DNA of 37,500 nucleotides from Symbiodinium natans (GCA_905221605.1 CAJNDS010000561.1:1-37500); one strand, 5' to 3'. Counted from the first letter of the stretch, positions 18,440-27,706 are shown. Notes: generated by a model not told the origin, from the letters alone. Translations and numbers: made by a program.

Positions 18440-18790
18440 CATAGGGCTTCTAGGGTTTACAAAGGGGGTACCTAGGATATAGGGTTTACCCTAAACCCCT
18501 AAACCCCTAAACCCCGAACCCTAAACCCTAAACCCTATAAACCCTATAAACCCTATAAACCCTATAAACCCTATAAACCCTATAAACCCTATAAACCCTA
18601 TAAACCCTATAAACCCTATAAACCCTATAAACCCTATAAACCCCATAAACCCTATAGACCCTATAAACCCTATAGACCCTATAAACCCTACAAACCCTCT
18701 AAACCCTATAACAATAAACCCTAAACCTAAACCCTAAGCATGAAACCCTGTATAAGCCTATAAACCCTAAACCCTTATAAGCCGTTATAC
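18440..18790. repeat. Intronic CCCTATAAA (9-bp) array
   Basis: About 20 regular CCCTATAAA units plus CCCTAAA units, C-rich-forward, between two well-supported exons (18403 and 18818). Confidence 0.92.
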
Positions 18791-18817
18791 ATTTTTCTAC
18801 ACCATGCATGCTTGCAG

Positions 18818-18900
18818 GAGAAGGGCGTCTCTCCCTCGGCGTGTCCGCGTGGGGCCTCAAGGCTAGCGCAAGAGACGAGCCTTTCATGCATCCAACGTTT
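18818..18900 (+). CDS. Exon: EGRLSLGVSAWGLKASA
   Basis: Acceptor CTTGCAG, donor TTT|GTGAGT. It reads EGRLSLGVSAWGLKASA then RDEPFMHPTF, and joins in phase to both neighbours. Confidence 0.58.
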
Positions 18901-19019
18901 GTGAGTAACATATAGTATACTATACACGTATATATGCGTGTAATTATACATGTAAATAGTATAATATTTTTAAAAAACATCTATACAACTTAATACCCTG
19001 ACCTTGCTTCTAAGAAAAG

Positions 19020-19093
19020 TCCGAGGTCATTTACAACCGAGGGTACGACCTCTTGAGTGCCATAGGCTTTCTCGTCTGCATCGAAGGGGCTGG
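19020..19093 (+). CDS. Exon leading into the methyltransferase-like core
   Basis: It reads SEVIYNRGYDLLSAIGFLV then CIEGA. The intron border is G|GCACTC...CGCAG|G, so the split Gly codon joins to ALYWVAPPC. The upstream acceptor is AAAAG, ending 19019. Confidence 0.65.
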
Positions 19094-19309
19094 GCACTCA
19101 TTCATGGCTCCTGTCCAGTATATAAATGTTCAACTGCAGTTTCAATTCTGTGCGTTTGCACTTGAGGTCAGACGCTTGCACAGAGGCCGGCTGGACCGTT
19201 GGATTTCTACTGACTGCACGCACGTATCCATATAATAAAAAATGTGTATCTGATATATATATATATATATATATATAGATCGATCGATGTTTATGTGTGC
19301 GCTTCGCAG

Positions 19310-19609
19310 GAGCCCTTTATTGGGTAGCTCCCCCGTGTAGCACGTGGGTATTCTTGAGTCGATCCTCGACCGGGAGATCCTATGTACGTATCCGTGGTTC
19401 CCGACGTCACCAGAAGGTACTCGATGCAAACAGGTTTTGCCGCCGAGTCTGTTATGTCATCAAATATGCTTGGGCAAAGGGCATCCACGTGGCACTTGAG
19501 CAGCCACTCAGCTCGCTCATGCCATCCTACGGCCCCTTGAAGCGTCTGTTCAAACGAATTGGCGCTGTTTGCGTTTCCCTGCCCCTGGGCGCCTATGGAG
19601 CCTTGAGTG
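19310..19609 (+). CDS. Methyltransferase-like core exon (APPC / EQP)
   Basis: Acceptor TTCGCAG. About 100 codons with ALYWVAPPCSTWVFLSRSS and GRS at the start, basic RRHQKVLDANRFCRR in the middle, then AKGIHVALEQPLSSLMPSYG, and LPLGAYGALSE at the end. In C5-cytosine methyltransferases, motif IV is a PC dipeptide with the catalytic Cys and motif VI is an ENP-like triplet. APPC and EQP occupy comparable positions, so an analogous Rossmann-type fold is plausible. I recall this W-PPCS-W ... EQP-SS arrangement as a common dinoflagellate family, but no activity can be asserted. Confidence 0.7.
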
Positions 19610-19659
19610 AGCCTCTCGGCCTTTCATGCATGCACACATATATATATATACAAATACAT

Positions 19660-19805
19660 ATATAGGGTTTCAGGTTTAGGGTTTAGGGCTTATAGGGTTT
19701 ATAAGGGACTAAAGGTTTTTAGGGTTTATAGGGTTTAGGGTTTTTAGGGTTTAGGGTTGAGGGTTTAGGGTTTAGGGTTTAGGGTTTCTAGACATTAATA
19801 GGGTT
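19660..19805. repeat. Intronic TTTAGGG / TTTATAGGG array
   Basis: G-rich-forward telomere-like units directly after the core exon's intron start. Confidence 0.88.
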
Positions 19806-20269
19806 TGTGTTCGGAGTTTTGCCGGGTTTTGCCGGGTTTTGTTTGTTAACTTTTGCTACCTCGTTTTTGTTTTTTTTTACGGGGCCTGCAGGGGTCTGGA
19901 GGGCTGCAAAATCGTTTTTGGCTTGGTGAGCAAAAAAGGGAAAACCGTTTCAGGGGGGAAGGGGGCGGGGGGTGGGGGAAAGGGCGGCGGAGGGGGGCTT
20001 GGAGGGCTGTAGGGGCCGGAGAAGCTGGAGGGGCCGGAGAAGCTAAAACTGGAGAGGGCTTCTGCAGACCCTGGGCTGGGGGCCAACAGGTTGGAGGGCC
20101 TGGAGGGGCTGCAGAGGGCTGCAGGGGCTGGAGGGCTGGACGCGCAGATTGGTGTGTTGTGTCCGCGCATTCTCAAACAGCAATGACATGCAGCGTGGGC
20201 AAAATTCTTGTTTCCTTTGCATTGTGAAATGCAGTGTAATGAATCACGTACAATTTCTATTTATCCTGG
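19806..20269. other. Intronic or unassigned G-rich stretch
   Basis: GGAGGGGCTGGAG-type low complexity from 19950 to 20140. One or more small exons may lie near 20150-20225, but I cannot place them. Confidence 0.4.
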
Positions 20270-20349
20270 CCTGTGGGTTTAGGGTTTAGGGTTGAGGGTT
20301 TATAGGGATTATAGGGTTTAGGGTCTAGGGTTTATATCTATTAAAAAAA

Positions 20350-20381
<32 letters not shown>

Positions 20382-20440
20382 TAAACCTAATCCCTTTACA
20401 AACCCTTAACCCTAAATTCTATATATATATATATATGTAT
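20270..20440. repeat. Telomere-like array with AT microsatellite and orientation switch
   Basis: TTTAGGG units (20275-20335), a TA tract (20340-20380), then CCTAAACC units (20380-20420). Confidence 0.8.
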
Positions 20441-20655
20441 ACTGTCTAGACGTGCATGCATGCATGCATGCACACTGAGGAAAAGAATCGTCATTTGGAC
20501 CACAGCACCTTTCCTGCAGCAGATGGGCAGTCGCCTGGATCAAGATCGCAGGTGCTGCTTTGGATCCACCCACGCAATAAGAGTTTCAACCCGGCACACG
20601 TGCACGCATGTCGTCTGACAGGCGCCACCTTCGACGCATCAGGTCTTTCCTGAAG

Positions 20656-20821
20656 ATCCAAGTCTATCGACGTTCCCGAGATGCAGCCGGAAGAGATCGA
20701 GTTGTGCTGGCCTCGGGGCTTGCGCGATGTAGAATTGCCTGCATTGATATGTGCTAATGCCCAGGCAGGAGGCAAAGATTTGCGGAAGACTCAGACGTAC
20801 CCTGTTGGCCTGGGGCTGCAG
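20656..20821 (+). CDS. Exon: SKSIDVPEMQPEEIELCWP and TQTYPVG blocks
   Basis: It follows CTGAAG and ends at GC donor CTGCAG|GCATGCATGC. About 55 codons: an acidic SIDVPEMQPEEIELCWP, then LRDVELPALICANAQ, and KDLRKTQTYPVGLGLQ at the end. I recall a TQ-YP-FG block downstream of the EQP motif in the same dinoflagellate family, which supports continuity. Confidence 0.6.
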
Positions 20822-20934
20822 GCATGCATGCATGGATATATTTTTTTTGAATCTAAATAGACACTATGATTTGTATTATCCTTGCTGTGCGCAGACAGAG
20901 ATGATACGAGAGAAGGAGAGCGGAGGGAGGGAGG

Positions 20935-21118
<184 letters not shown>

Positions 21119-21187
21119 GAGAATGAAAGAGAGGCCTTATAAGGAAAAACGAGAAACGAGAGACCCTCAGACACGCGTGCGTGCAAG

Positions 21188-21320
21188 GTTGGCGAGCTGT
21201 TGAAGTCTTCCTTTGATGCGGGGGCAACGAAAGAGCACGTCTCAGACGAAGGCCTCCTTTTTGAGGACAGCGAGTCCGACTCTTCGGATTCGGCGTTGGA
21301 AGACTTGCTCTGTGACAAAG
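21188..21320 (+). CDS. Acidic exon VGELLKSSFDAG...LCDK
   Basis: It follows GTGCAAG and ends at GC donor AAAG|GCAGGA. 44 codons: VGELLKSSFDAGATKEH, then the acidic EDSESDSSDSALEDLLCDK. The leftover G joins the 21382 exon. Confidence 0.6.
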
Positions 21321-21381
21321 GCAGGATCTGCATGTAGACTCCATCCAACCACGTTTGTTCCAACCGTGCGATTCACGCCAG

Positions 21382-21422
21382 GTCCGTCACAAACATTTAC
21401 CACCCGGAATGTCGCACGTGTG
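21382..21422 (+). CDS. Micro-exon: PSQTFTTRNVARV
   Basis: Acceptor CGCCAG, donor GTG|GTAGGC. The phase fits both sides. Confidence 0.5.
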
Positions 21423-21482
21423 GTAGGCTCATGGTGCTCTATACGTATATACTCTGCACGCAACGTGCTGGCATGCATGCAG

Positions 21483-21530
21483 GCAAAAAACGCTCCTCGG
21501 GATCGACCTGTGTCAGTCCGGCGCTCAAAG
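21483..21530 (+). CDS. Micro-exon: AKNAPRDRPVSVRRSK
   Basis: Acceptor ATGCAG, donor AAAG|GTTGCA. Exactly 16 codons in phase 0, basic. Confidence 0.48.
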
Positions 21531-21597
21531 GTTGCACACATGCGAATTTATAATCGCCACCATGGATCATGGATTGCACGCACGCACTGAACGCATG

Positions 21598-21628
21598 GAC
21601 GTCTTTCGAAAAGTGGCTCCAGGAACGT
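21598..21628 (+). CDS. Possible micro-exon: TSFEKWLQE
   Basis: An open amphipathic reading before a GT-rich donor-like site. There is no clear acceptor, so it is tentative. Confidence 0.25.
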
Positions 21629-21866
21629 GTCTGCATGTGCATGTGTGTACTGCTATATATATATATATACCCTAAACCCGGCCTATATAAAACACCAGCT
21701 GCAGCCCCAAACGTCTAAACACAACAAACCGACAACCTAGCTTTACACTGCATTCCTGGTTTTTGGCCTTTAAATTGCAATGGAGCAGGCCCAGGCCGAC
21801 GTCTCGATTACATGTGACACGACGCCTGCACTGTATTCATGATTTTGATTCACATCCTGAATTCAG

Positions 21867-21938
21867 GACCTCGACGTGCTTCGACGCCTCATCGAGGTGA
21901 TTGAAACGGCCAACCAGGCACGGAGACTCGCTTTTTTG
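21867..21938 (+). CDS. Exon: DLDVLRRLIEVIETANQARR
   Basis: It follows GAATTCAG. A strongly helical, coding-like reading (DLDVLRRLIEVIETANQARR then LAFL). The donor near 21940 is unclear, and the frame meets TAA at 21951. Confidence 0.58.
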
Positions 21939-21963
21939 GAAGATATATTATAACTCATCGCCG

Positions 21964-21999
<36 letters not shown>

Positions 22000-22059
22000 A
22001 TCTAGTCGCGTGTTTCAGTACGCAAGTAGCTATACCGACTTTTTCCAAATATAAATATT

Positions 22060-22172
22060 AATTATGGGTTATAGGGTTTGGGGTTATAGGGTTTAGGGTT
22101 TCCAGGGTTTGGGGTTTGGGGTTTGGGGTTTGGGGTTTGGGGTTTGGGGTTTAGGGTTTAGGGTTTAGGGTT
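22060..22172. repeat. Intronic GGGTTT array (TTTGGGG and TTTAGGG units)
   Basis: It begins with GGGTTATAGGG, then about seven GGGGTTT units, then TTTAGGG units. The TTTGGGG variant is local to this intron. Confidence 0.85.
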
Positions 22173-22177
22173 TGCAG

Positions 22178-22255
22178 CAAAGAGTTTTGTGCGCACGCGC
22201 TCGTGAAGACGCGTTCCTTTGCTTTTCGGCCTTGCAAGCCCGAAAGGCCCTCCTA
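22178..22255 (+). CDS. Exon: QRVLCARAREDAFLCFSALQ
   Basis: It follows TTTGCAG. 26 codons, helical, ending ARKALL before a GA-type border (GACACG). It lies immediately upstream of the repeated exon array. Confidence 0.5.
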
Positions 22256-22283
22256 GACACGCGTGATCATGCATGATTTGTAG

Positions 22284-23186
22284 GTGGAGACCGGTGGCGC
22301 GACAACTGCTGCAGAACTGGGCACCGCGAAGGAGGAGGCACATGGATGCATGCATGCAAATTTTAATGTTAAGTTGTGATGCGTGTACTCTTGCACACCC
22401 TTCTAGGTGGAGACACCTGGCGCTTGTGTCGCAGAACCGGACACCCTGAAGGAGGAGGCACATGATGCATGCGTTCAACATTTGTGAAGATTCAAAATTG
22501 TCATGCGTGGACTGTTGCACACCCTTCTAGGTGGAGACTCCTGGCGCTGGTGTCGCAGAACCGGACACCCTCAAGGAGGAGGCACATGATGCATGTGCGT
22601 TCAACATTGTGAACATGTATATTGTACAGATGTGTGGACTCTTGCGCGCCCTTCTAGGTGGAGACTCCTGGCGCTGGTGTCGCAGAACCGGACACCCTCA
22701 AGGAGGAGGCACATGATGCATGCGTTCAACATTTGTGAAGATTCAAAATTGTCATGCGTGGACTGTTGCACACCCTTCGAGGTGGAGACTCCTGGCGCTG
22801 GTGTCGCAGAACCGGACACCCTCAAGGAGGAGGCACATGATGCATGTGCGTTCAACATTGTGAACATGTATATTGTACAGATGTGTGGACTCTTGCGCGC
22901 CCTTCTAGGCGGAGACTCCTGGTGTCGCAGAACTGGACACCGTGAAGGAGGAGGCACATGATATGCCTTCAACATTGTGAAGCGTGGACCGTTGCACACG
23001 TATGGCCTTGTAGGTGGAGACTCCTGGCGCAGACACTGGTGTCGCGGAACTGGACACCGTGAAGGATCCACATGGATGCATGCATGCGTTTATAATTGTG
23101 ATGCGTGGACCTTAAGCACACATTGCTAGGTGGAGACTCGTGGCGCAGACCCTGGTCTCGCAGAACTTGTTACCGCAAAGGAGGAG
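22284..23186 (+). CDS. Tandem array of eight near-identical micro-exons (VETPGAGVAEPDTLKEE)
   Basis: Eight exon copies lie at 22284-22337, 22407-22457, 22531-22581, 22658-22708, 22782-22832, 22909-22953, 23014-23064 and 23130-23186 (54, 51, 51, 51, 51, 45, 51 and 57 nt, all multiples of three). Each follows TTNTAG or TTCGAG and, except the seventh, ends GAGGAG before a GC donor (GCACAT or GCACAC). Copies 3, 4 and 5 encode the same 17 residues, VETPGAGVAEPDTLKEE. The others vary (VETGGATTAAELGTAKEE, AETPGVAELDTVKEE). Spliced, they give a tandem acidic repeat of ~17 residues. Two intron types alternate, making a 251-bp dimer that was itself duplicated. Confidence 0.75.
22407..22953 (+). repeat. 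251-bp two-exon dimer repeat
   Basis: Exon starts 22531 and 22782, and 22658 and 22909, are both exactly 251 bp apart. Intron type A (containing GAAGATTCAAAATTGTCATG) and type B (containing GTGAACATGTATATTGTACA) alternate, which shows duplication of the exon pair as a unit. Confidence 0.85.
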
Positions 23187-23319
23187 GCACACGCATGGAT
23201 GCTTGCAGGCATTTCTAGTTTCGTGGGCCATTTTAGACACGATCATGCACACATGCAATGCTTTTCTAGGTGAATCCCGGGTCTTTGTCGGTCATATATG
23301 TATGTATGTTGTCTTGTGG

Positions 23320-23480
23320 GTTTCGGGTTTAGGGTATATAGGGTTTAAAGTTTAAGGCCTAGGCTTTAGGGTTTAGGGTTTAGTGGTACTCTCAAAGACT
23401 CTCAAAGATCGATATATACTCTATAGCCTATATACAAAGATACCCTACAAACCCTTAAGGCCTTAAACTCTATAAATAGA
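23320..23480. repeat. Diverged telomere-like intron sequence
   Basis: TTTAGGG-like units at 23325-23385 and ACCCT-type units at 23440-23475. Confidence 0.55.
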
Positions 23481-23724
23481 TAAATATCAATAGAAGGCCT
23501 CCTTAATTTGAGTGGCGACTGCACAGAGTTTTAGACACGCACGATCCACACGCCCACGCATGCATGTATTTATATATGGTTCTTGTTCACGCATGCCATA
23601 TGATCTCCCTCTCATTCTGTATTACGAGGCTTCATCACCTGGCATGCCTCCCGAGGAGGTTTCCTTTGCCTTCTGCATTCATGCGTGGCTTCTCTGTGCA
23701 TATAATCACACATGTCCTGTGCAG

Positions 23725-23760
23725 GTGGAGACTTCGCGGCGGCCAAATCAGAAGTTCAAG
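23725..23760 (+). CDS. Micro-exon: VETSRRPNQKFK
   Basis: It follows TGTGCAG and ends AAG|GTGCTG. It begins GTGGAGACT, like the repeated exons, so it may be a diverged member of the array. It joins the 23862 exon in phase 0. Confidence 0.55.
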
Positions 23761-23861
23761 GTGCTGGCAGCCACATGCAAGTATCAGGCTTGCGCGCACG
23801 ATGTCTCGTATGTGTCATGGCACTGTATAGTGTATACAAGTAACCAACGTGGCCTTGCCAG

Positions 23862-23990
23862 GCACAAAAGCCACAGGAGGATGACCAGGATGACGATAGC
23901 TCAGAAGACCTGGTGCACTGCCTCTTGGATTCCAACTACATGATCGCTGCTCCCCTTAGAAGCCCAAATAGTTTTGAAAGAATAAATGGC
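23862..23990 (+). CDS. Acidic exon AQKPQEDDQDDDSSEDL
   Basis: It follows CTTGCCAG. It reads AQKPQEDDQDDDSSEDL then VHCLLDSNYMIAAPLRSP. The other frames give low-quality basic readings. The 3' border is uncertain; the frame stays open into AT-rich DNA. Confidence 0.58.
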
Positions 23991-23999
23991 AATTTATCT

Positions 24000-24057
24000 C
24001 TATATATATACACACATTTACATATATATATATATATGTATAGATATATATATGTAA

Positions 24058-24094
<37 letters not shown>

Positions 24095-24200
24095 AATATG
24101 TAGGTATATATATATATATATATGTATATATTTTTATGTATATATATATAGGGTTGAGGGTTTAGGGTTTAGGGTTTAGGGTTTAGGGTTTAGGGTTTTC
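24000..24200. repeat. AT microsatellite followed by a TTTAGGG array
   Basis: TA/TATG repeats at 24000-24150, then about seven TTTAGGG units. Confidence 0.88.
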
Positions 24201-24289
24201 GGTGTATATATGTATACTTTTTTCCAATTTTATGCATTATATATAGTATACACCCGGCCCAATTCCGAAACCGTCAACCCTGCATGTTG

Positions 24290-24415
24290 ATGCCCAGACC
24301 CTGAACCCAACACCCTAAACCCTTAATATTCTAATGTAGAAGATATATATATATATACCCCTATAAACCCCACAAACCCTTTAAACCCCAATCCTTTTAA
24401 ACCCTACCTAGGCCC
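24290..24415. repeat. Diverged CCCTAAA-like stretch
   Basis: CCCTAAACCC, CCCTATAAACCCC and CCCTTTAAACC units with a short TA tract. Confidence 0.6.
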
Positions 24416-24444
24416 TGCAATTTTACGCAATGCAGCCATGTGAG

Positions 24445-24512
24445 GTCGGTACGTCTGCGGCACCATGGTCCGCGTGACGCCCGGTGGCCGTTGCGCTGAG
24501 TGCGGCTGGCAG
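24445..24512 (+). CDS. Cys-containing exon GRYVCGTMVRVTPGG
   Basis: It follows ATGTGAG and ends CAG|GTGATC. It reads GRYVCGTMVRVTPGGRC then AECGWQ, with spaced Cys (C...C-x2-C) that could bind zinc. The internal ATG at 24465 could instead start a separate gene. Confidence 0.48.
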
Positions 24513-24668
24513 GTGATCATTCCGGACAAGGCGCTTAACTACTCCCTATCAACCTGTATACCCTATAAATCCTAAACCCATGTATATTATAATGTATTAT
24601 AGGTTAGGATTTATAGGGTATACAGGTTTTGATATATATCGCACGCATGCCATGCATGCCATCGGCAG

Positions 24669-24711
24669 TACCGCGGTTATCCTGGTGATGCTGCTGCCTC
24701 GACCTCGATCT
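24669..24711 (+). CDS. Micro-exon: YRGYPGDAAASTSI
   Basis: Acceptor ATCGGCAG, GC donor TCT|GCATGC. It joins the 24445 exon in phase 0. Confidence 0.45.
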
Positions 24712-24779
24712 GCATGCTCTTAAGTTCTATTTGCATGATCGAGGGACGGAGACATGCATGCATGCACGCATGCATCGAG

Positions 24780-24829
24780 CCTCAAGGCGATCTCTTCCAA
24801 TCGCCGACCGAGAGCACCTGGCTTATCAC
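24780..24829 (+). CDS. Micro-exon: SRRSLPIADREHLAYH
   Basis: It follows ATCGAG and ends CAC|GCATGC. The phase fits the exons before and after. An alternative frame, PQGDLFQSPTESTWLI, is also open. Confidence 0.42.
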
Positions 24830-24875
24830 GCATGCGTGTTAAACGTGCCCAATTGGGATCATGCATGCTGCTCAG

Positions 24876-24945
24876 GCGGTGCCGCCTCCTAAGAAGCGGC
24901 CAGCGCCACCGCCAGGCCCACCTCCTGGCTGGCAGGACGCTCCAC
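24876..24945 (+). CDS. Proline-rich exon AVPPPKKRPAPPPGPPPGW
   Basis: It follows GCTCAG and ends CCAC|GCATGA. AVPPPKKRPAPPPGPPPGW then QDAP is a PPP/PPG-type linker or SH3/WW-ligand-like segment with a basic KKR. Confidence 0.65.
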
Positions 24946-24964
24946 GCATGAATGCCTTTATACA

Positions 24965-25215
24965 CACACCCTAAACCCTAAACCCTAAACCCTAAACCAA
25001 ACCCTAAACCCTAAACCCTAAACCCTAAACCTATATAAACCCTAAACCCTAAACCCTAAACCCTAAACCCTATACCTAAACCCTAAACCCTAAACCCTAA
25101 ACCCTAAACCCTAAACCCTAAACCCTATAAACCCTAAACCCTATAGATTAGGGTCTAGGGTTTAGGGTTGTTTATAGGGTTCATAAGAGTTTTGAATGGT
25201 TTAGGGTTCAGGGTA
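24965..25215. repeat. Intronic CCCTAAA array, regular
   Basis: Long near-perfect CCCTAAA runs with a few CCCTATAAA units, then a switch to TTTAGGG at about 25148-25215. Confidence 0.95.
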
Positions 25216-25258
25216 GTTAATGTGTTTTTTTAACATGTTGGTTTATATGCTCTGCCAG

Positions 25259-25288
25259 GAGAAAGACTCCAGCTCCGGACAGAGCAAG
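25259..25288 (+). CDS. Micro-exon: EKDSSSGQSK
   Basis: 30 nt between TGCCAG and GC donor AAG|GCACGATCC. It is a duplicate of the next exon. Confidence 0.55.
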
Positions 25289-25376
25289 GCACGATCCGCC
25301 CTGGGAGGTTTTGCACGCATGCACTATTACAATCCGTCATTTTTCGATATATGTATATCTATATGTATACTGCCAG

Positions 25377-25406
25377 GAGAAGGCATCCAGCTCCCGACAG
25401 AGCGAG
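25377..25406 (+). CDS. Micro-exon: EKASSSRQSE
   Basis: 30 nt between TGCCAG and GC donor GAG|GCACGATCC. It matches the 25259 exon at 25 of 30 positions, with the same borders, so the exon has been duplicated. Confidence 0.55.
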
Positions 25407-25494
25407 GCACGATCCGAATAGGTTTACAAATATATGCACGCACGCAAGCATGCATGAACCCTATCAACCCGGCTATATAATAATTAATTGCCAG

Positions 25495-25634
25495 GCCCCC
25501 GTGCGGTCCAAGCCGAGACCTGCGCGACCATTCGTGAGCTCGACCGGGCGGCGGGTGCTGGTGCCGCCTCCACCAGCACCCGGCCCCTGGGTTAGCTGGG
25601 AACCGGTTCCACCACCGCCGCCCGCCCCCAGAAA
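25495..25634 (+). CDS. Proline-rich exon with VPPPPAPGPW and WEPVPPPPPAP
   Basis: It follows TTGCCAG and ends AGAAA|GTGAGA. It begins APVRSKPRPARPFVSSTGRR, then VLVPPPPAPGPWVSWEP and VPPPPPAPRK. Basic/proline-rich; continues the low-complexity C-terminal region. Confidence 0.65.
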
Positions 25635-25689
25635 GTGAGAAAAGCTGCGCATAAGAGCGTGCATGCATGCCTGCACCGTGTCAACTGCA

Positions 25690-25777
25690 TGCGTGCGATC
25701 CCGAATCGGACATTCACAAATGCGCCTCTGTGCCGAGGTTCCAGTTCTACGAAAAGATCTGGATGAAGGCGCGTCCA
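25690..25777 (+). CDS. Exon: DPESDIHKCASVPRFQFYEK
   Basis: An open reading DPESDIHKCASVPRFQFYEK then IWMKARP, ending at GC donor CCAG|GCATGC. No clear acceptor is visible, so the 5' border is uncertain. Confidence 0.45.
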
Positions 25778-25799
25778 GGCATGCATGGTATTAGTTAAT

Positions 25800-26075
25800 A
25801 CCCAAAGCCCTCGAAACCCTTTAATTATAATTCTTATAAACCCTAAACCCTATAAACCCCAAACCCTAAACCCTATATATAAACCCTAGAAACCCTAAAC
25901 CTTATAAACCCCAAACCCGATAAACCCTATAAACCCCAAACCCCAAACCCTACATAAACCCTATAAACCCTAAACCCTATAAACCCCAAATATAAACTCT
26001 ATAAACCCGATAAACCCGATAAACCCCAAACCCTGTAACCCTCAACCCTAACCCTATACCCTTAACCCCTCAACT
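25800..26075. repeat. Intronic CCCTATAAACCCC/CCCTAAA array
   Basis: A degenerate mix of 7- to 9-base units, C-rich-forward, with CCCGATAAA variants. Confidence 0.88.
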
Positions 26076-26257
26076 ATATATGCCATATATATATATATAT
26101 GTATGTATGCATGTGTGATGTATTATGTGTTTCCTTTCTGTTAACCCTCAACCCTTTTTACCGTTAAAACCCTGAATATATATTGATAGATATATATATA
26201 TATATGTATATATATATTTTTATTTATTTTATTTTTACAAATATATATCCCTTACAG

Positions 26258-26301
26258 GCGTCATGGTGCGCCTCGACGTCTTCAACGTGGGGGCCCGGGA
26301 T
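26258..26301 (+). CDS. Exon: VMVRLDVFNVGARD
   Basis: It follows CCTTACAG and ends GAT|GCAAGC. A hydrophobic, coding-like 14-codon reading. Confidence 0.45.
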
Positions 26302-26309
26302 GCAAGCGC

Positions 26310-26582
26310 ACGCGTGCCCCACCCCCAACCCCCCCCCCCACCCCCCTCAACCCCCCCCCCCCCAAGCCCCATCCTCCTCCTCCGCTTCCAATTTCCATGC
26401 CTTTTCCCCTCCCTTCTCTTCCATTTCCTTCCCTTGCCCCCTTGCTCTTACTTATTGTCTTGCCCTTATAAGCCCCTCCCTTCCATTCCATTCCCTTGCC
26501 TCTCCCCCTATTCCCTTCTCTTCCACTCTGATCTCCCTTCCCTTTCCCTGTCTCCTTCCTCTTTACTTGCACGCATGCGTGC
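26310..26582. other. C/T-rich low-complexity stretch
   Basis: CCCCCAC and CTTCCCTT-type sequence. No gene. Confidence 0.6.
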
Positions 26583-26607
26583 AATCACTACACGGTGGTG
26601 CTCATGA

Positions 26608-26905
26608 CGTATCACGCTTTTTCACGCTTTGTCACGGTTTTTCACGTGCATTTACACGCATCTTCACGCTTTTTCACGTTTTTTCATGCTTTTTCACGGT
26701 GCATTAATGTTTTTTCACGCTTCTTCACGTGAAAAAACAGCTCCGTCACGTGAAAAACCAGAAGCTGCAAGCATGCATGCCCGAACACCAGAAACCGAGC
26801 TTTGCAGGGCCGAGATGTGGAGCGTGAAAAAGCGTGACAAAGCGTGACAACGACCTTATAGGTCAGACTTAAGGCACTGTCCACCGTGACAAAGCGTGAA
26901 AAGGC
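26608..26905. repeat. CACGCTTTTT repeats arranged as a fold-back
   Basis: The left part (about 26610-26735) repeats TTTTTCACG about nine times. The right part (about 26735-26905) carries the reverse complement (GTGAAAAA, GCGTGACAAAGCGTGA). The pivot is TTCACGTGAA near 26733. Confidence 0.75.
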
Positions 26906-26944
26906 CTAGAGGCCGGAAAGAACAAAAAAATAAGGCCCATTGGT

Positions 26945-27085
26945 GAGATTTACAGGCTTTAGGCTTTAGGCTTTATAGGCTTGAGGCTTGAGGGTTTAGG
27001 GTTTCGGGTTTAGGGTTTGGGGTTTAGGGTTTGGGGTTTAGGGTTTAGGGTCACAAGCTGTGCACCCCTCTAACTTTCTAAACCC
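26945..27085. repeat. TTTAGGG-type array with GGCTTTA variants
   Basis: AGGCTTTAGGC units lead into TTTAGGG and TTTGGGG units. Confidence 0.8.
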
Positions 27086-27183
27086 TATTTTGCCTGAACC
27101 CAGCCTCTATTTTGGGCGTGAGTGAACATTTTGCGCCTGCATGATCGAGGTTATATATCGATCGATGGATCGAGGATCTGCAG

Positions 27184-27240
27184 CGTCGCGCTTGCTTTTG
27201 CGAGCGGCCAAAAGCAGACACGATCTGCACTGCGTGCAAG
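27184..27240 (+). CDS. Cys-rich exon RRACFCERPKADTICTACK
   Basis: It follows GATCTGCAG. Cys spacing C-x-C ... C-x2-C suggests a small zinc-binding segment. The 3' border is uncertain. It could be the last exon of the upstream gene. Confidence 0.42.
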
Positions 27241-27449
27241 CATCTTATGCATCGGTATCGTGCATAGTTGTATGCATGAGGACTGTGACCATGCACTTGT
27301 GACCGAAAAGAGTGTGGCTCGCACACATGAGGCACGCATGCATGCTGTATACATGCAGTGATTCGGGGGCATCGATCGGTTGATACAGAATTCGCGTGTA
27401 AAACCATGCATGATCGATAGATCGAGATAGATCGCGTGCCCTTGCCAAC

Positions 27450-27518
27450 ATGGGGAAAGGAAAAAGCAAAGAGGATCTGAAATTGATCTTCGACATGATG
27501 AAAGGCTCGGGGAAATCT
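27450..27518 (+). CDS. Start exon of a basic protein (MGKGKSKEDLKLIFDMMKGS)
   Basis: ATG 27450 is followed by a coding-like basic/helical reading of about 23 codons. The frame is interrupted after SGKSG by a sequence that looks like an intron (pyrimidine-rich, ending TTTGCAG at 27584). No transcript start signal was identified. The long Lys/Glu exon at 36481 could belong to the same gene, which would place the copia insertion in one of its introns (inference). Confidence 0.55.
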
Positions 27519-27584
27519 GGGGTTGCTGCTTTCTCTCCCTTCGCCTCGATCCCTCCCCTATATACATGTATTCACCCTTTGCAG

Positions 27585-27706
27585 GTGGTGGCAAGGGGCC
27601 TGTGAAGGCTGCGCATCCCAAGAACGCCCAGAACAACCTAGCTCTTGGAGCTCTCGCAGAGGCACACCATGCATGCGTCGATCTGTGTCGACACTGCAAC
27701 CTATAA
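27585..27706 (+). CDS. Second exon (GGKGPVKAAHPKNAQNNLA...)
   Basis: It follows CCCTTTGCAG. It reads GGKGPVKAAHPKNAQNNLAL then GALAEAHHACVDLCRHCNL to TAA at 27704-27706, or splices earlier at a GCATGC donor after CACCAT (about 27670). The family is unknown. Confidence 0.52.
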
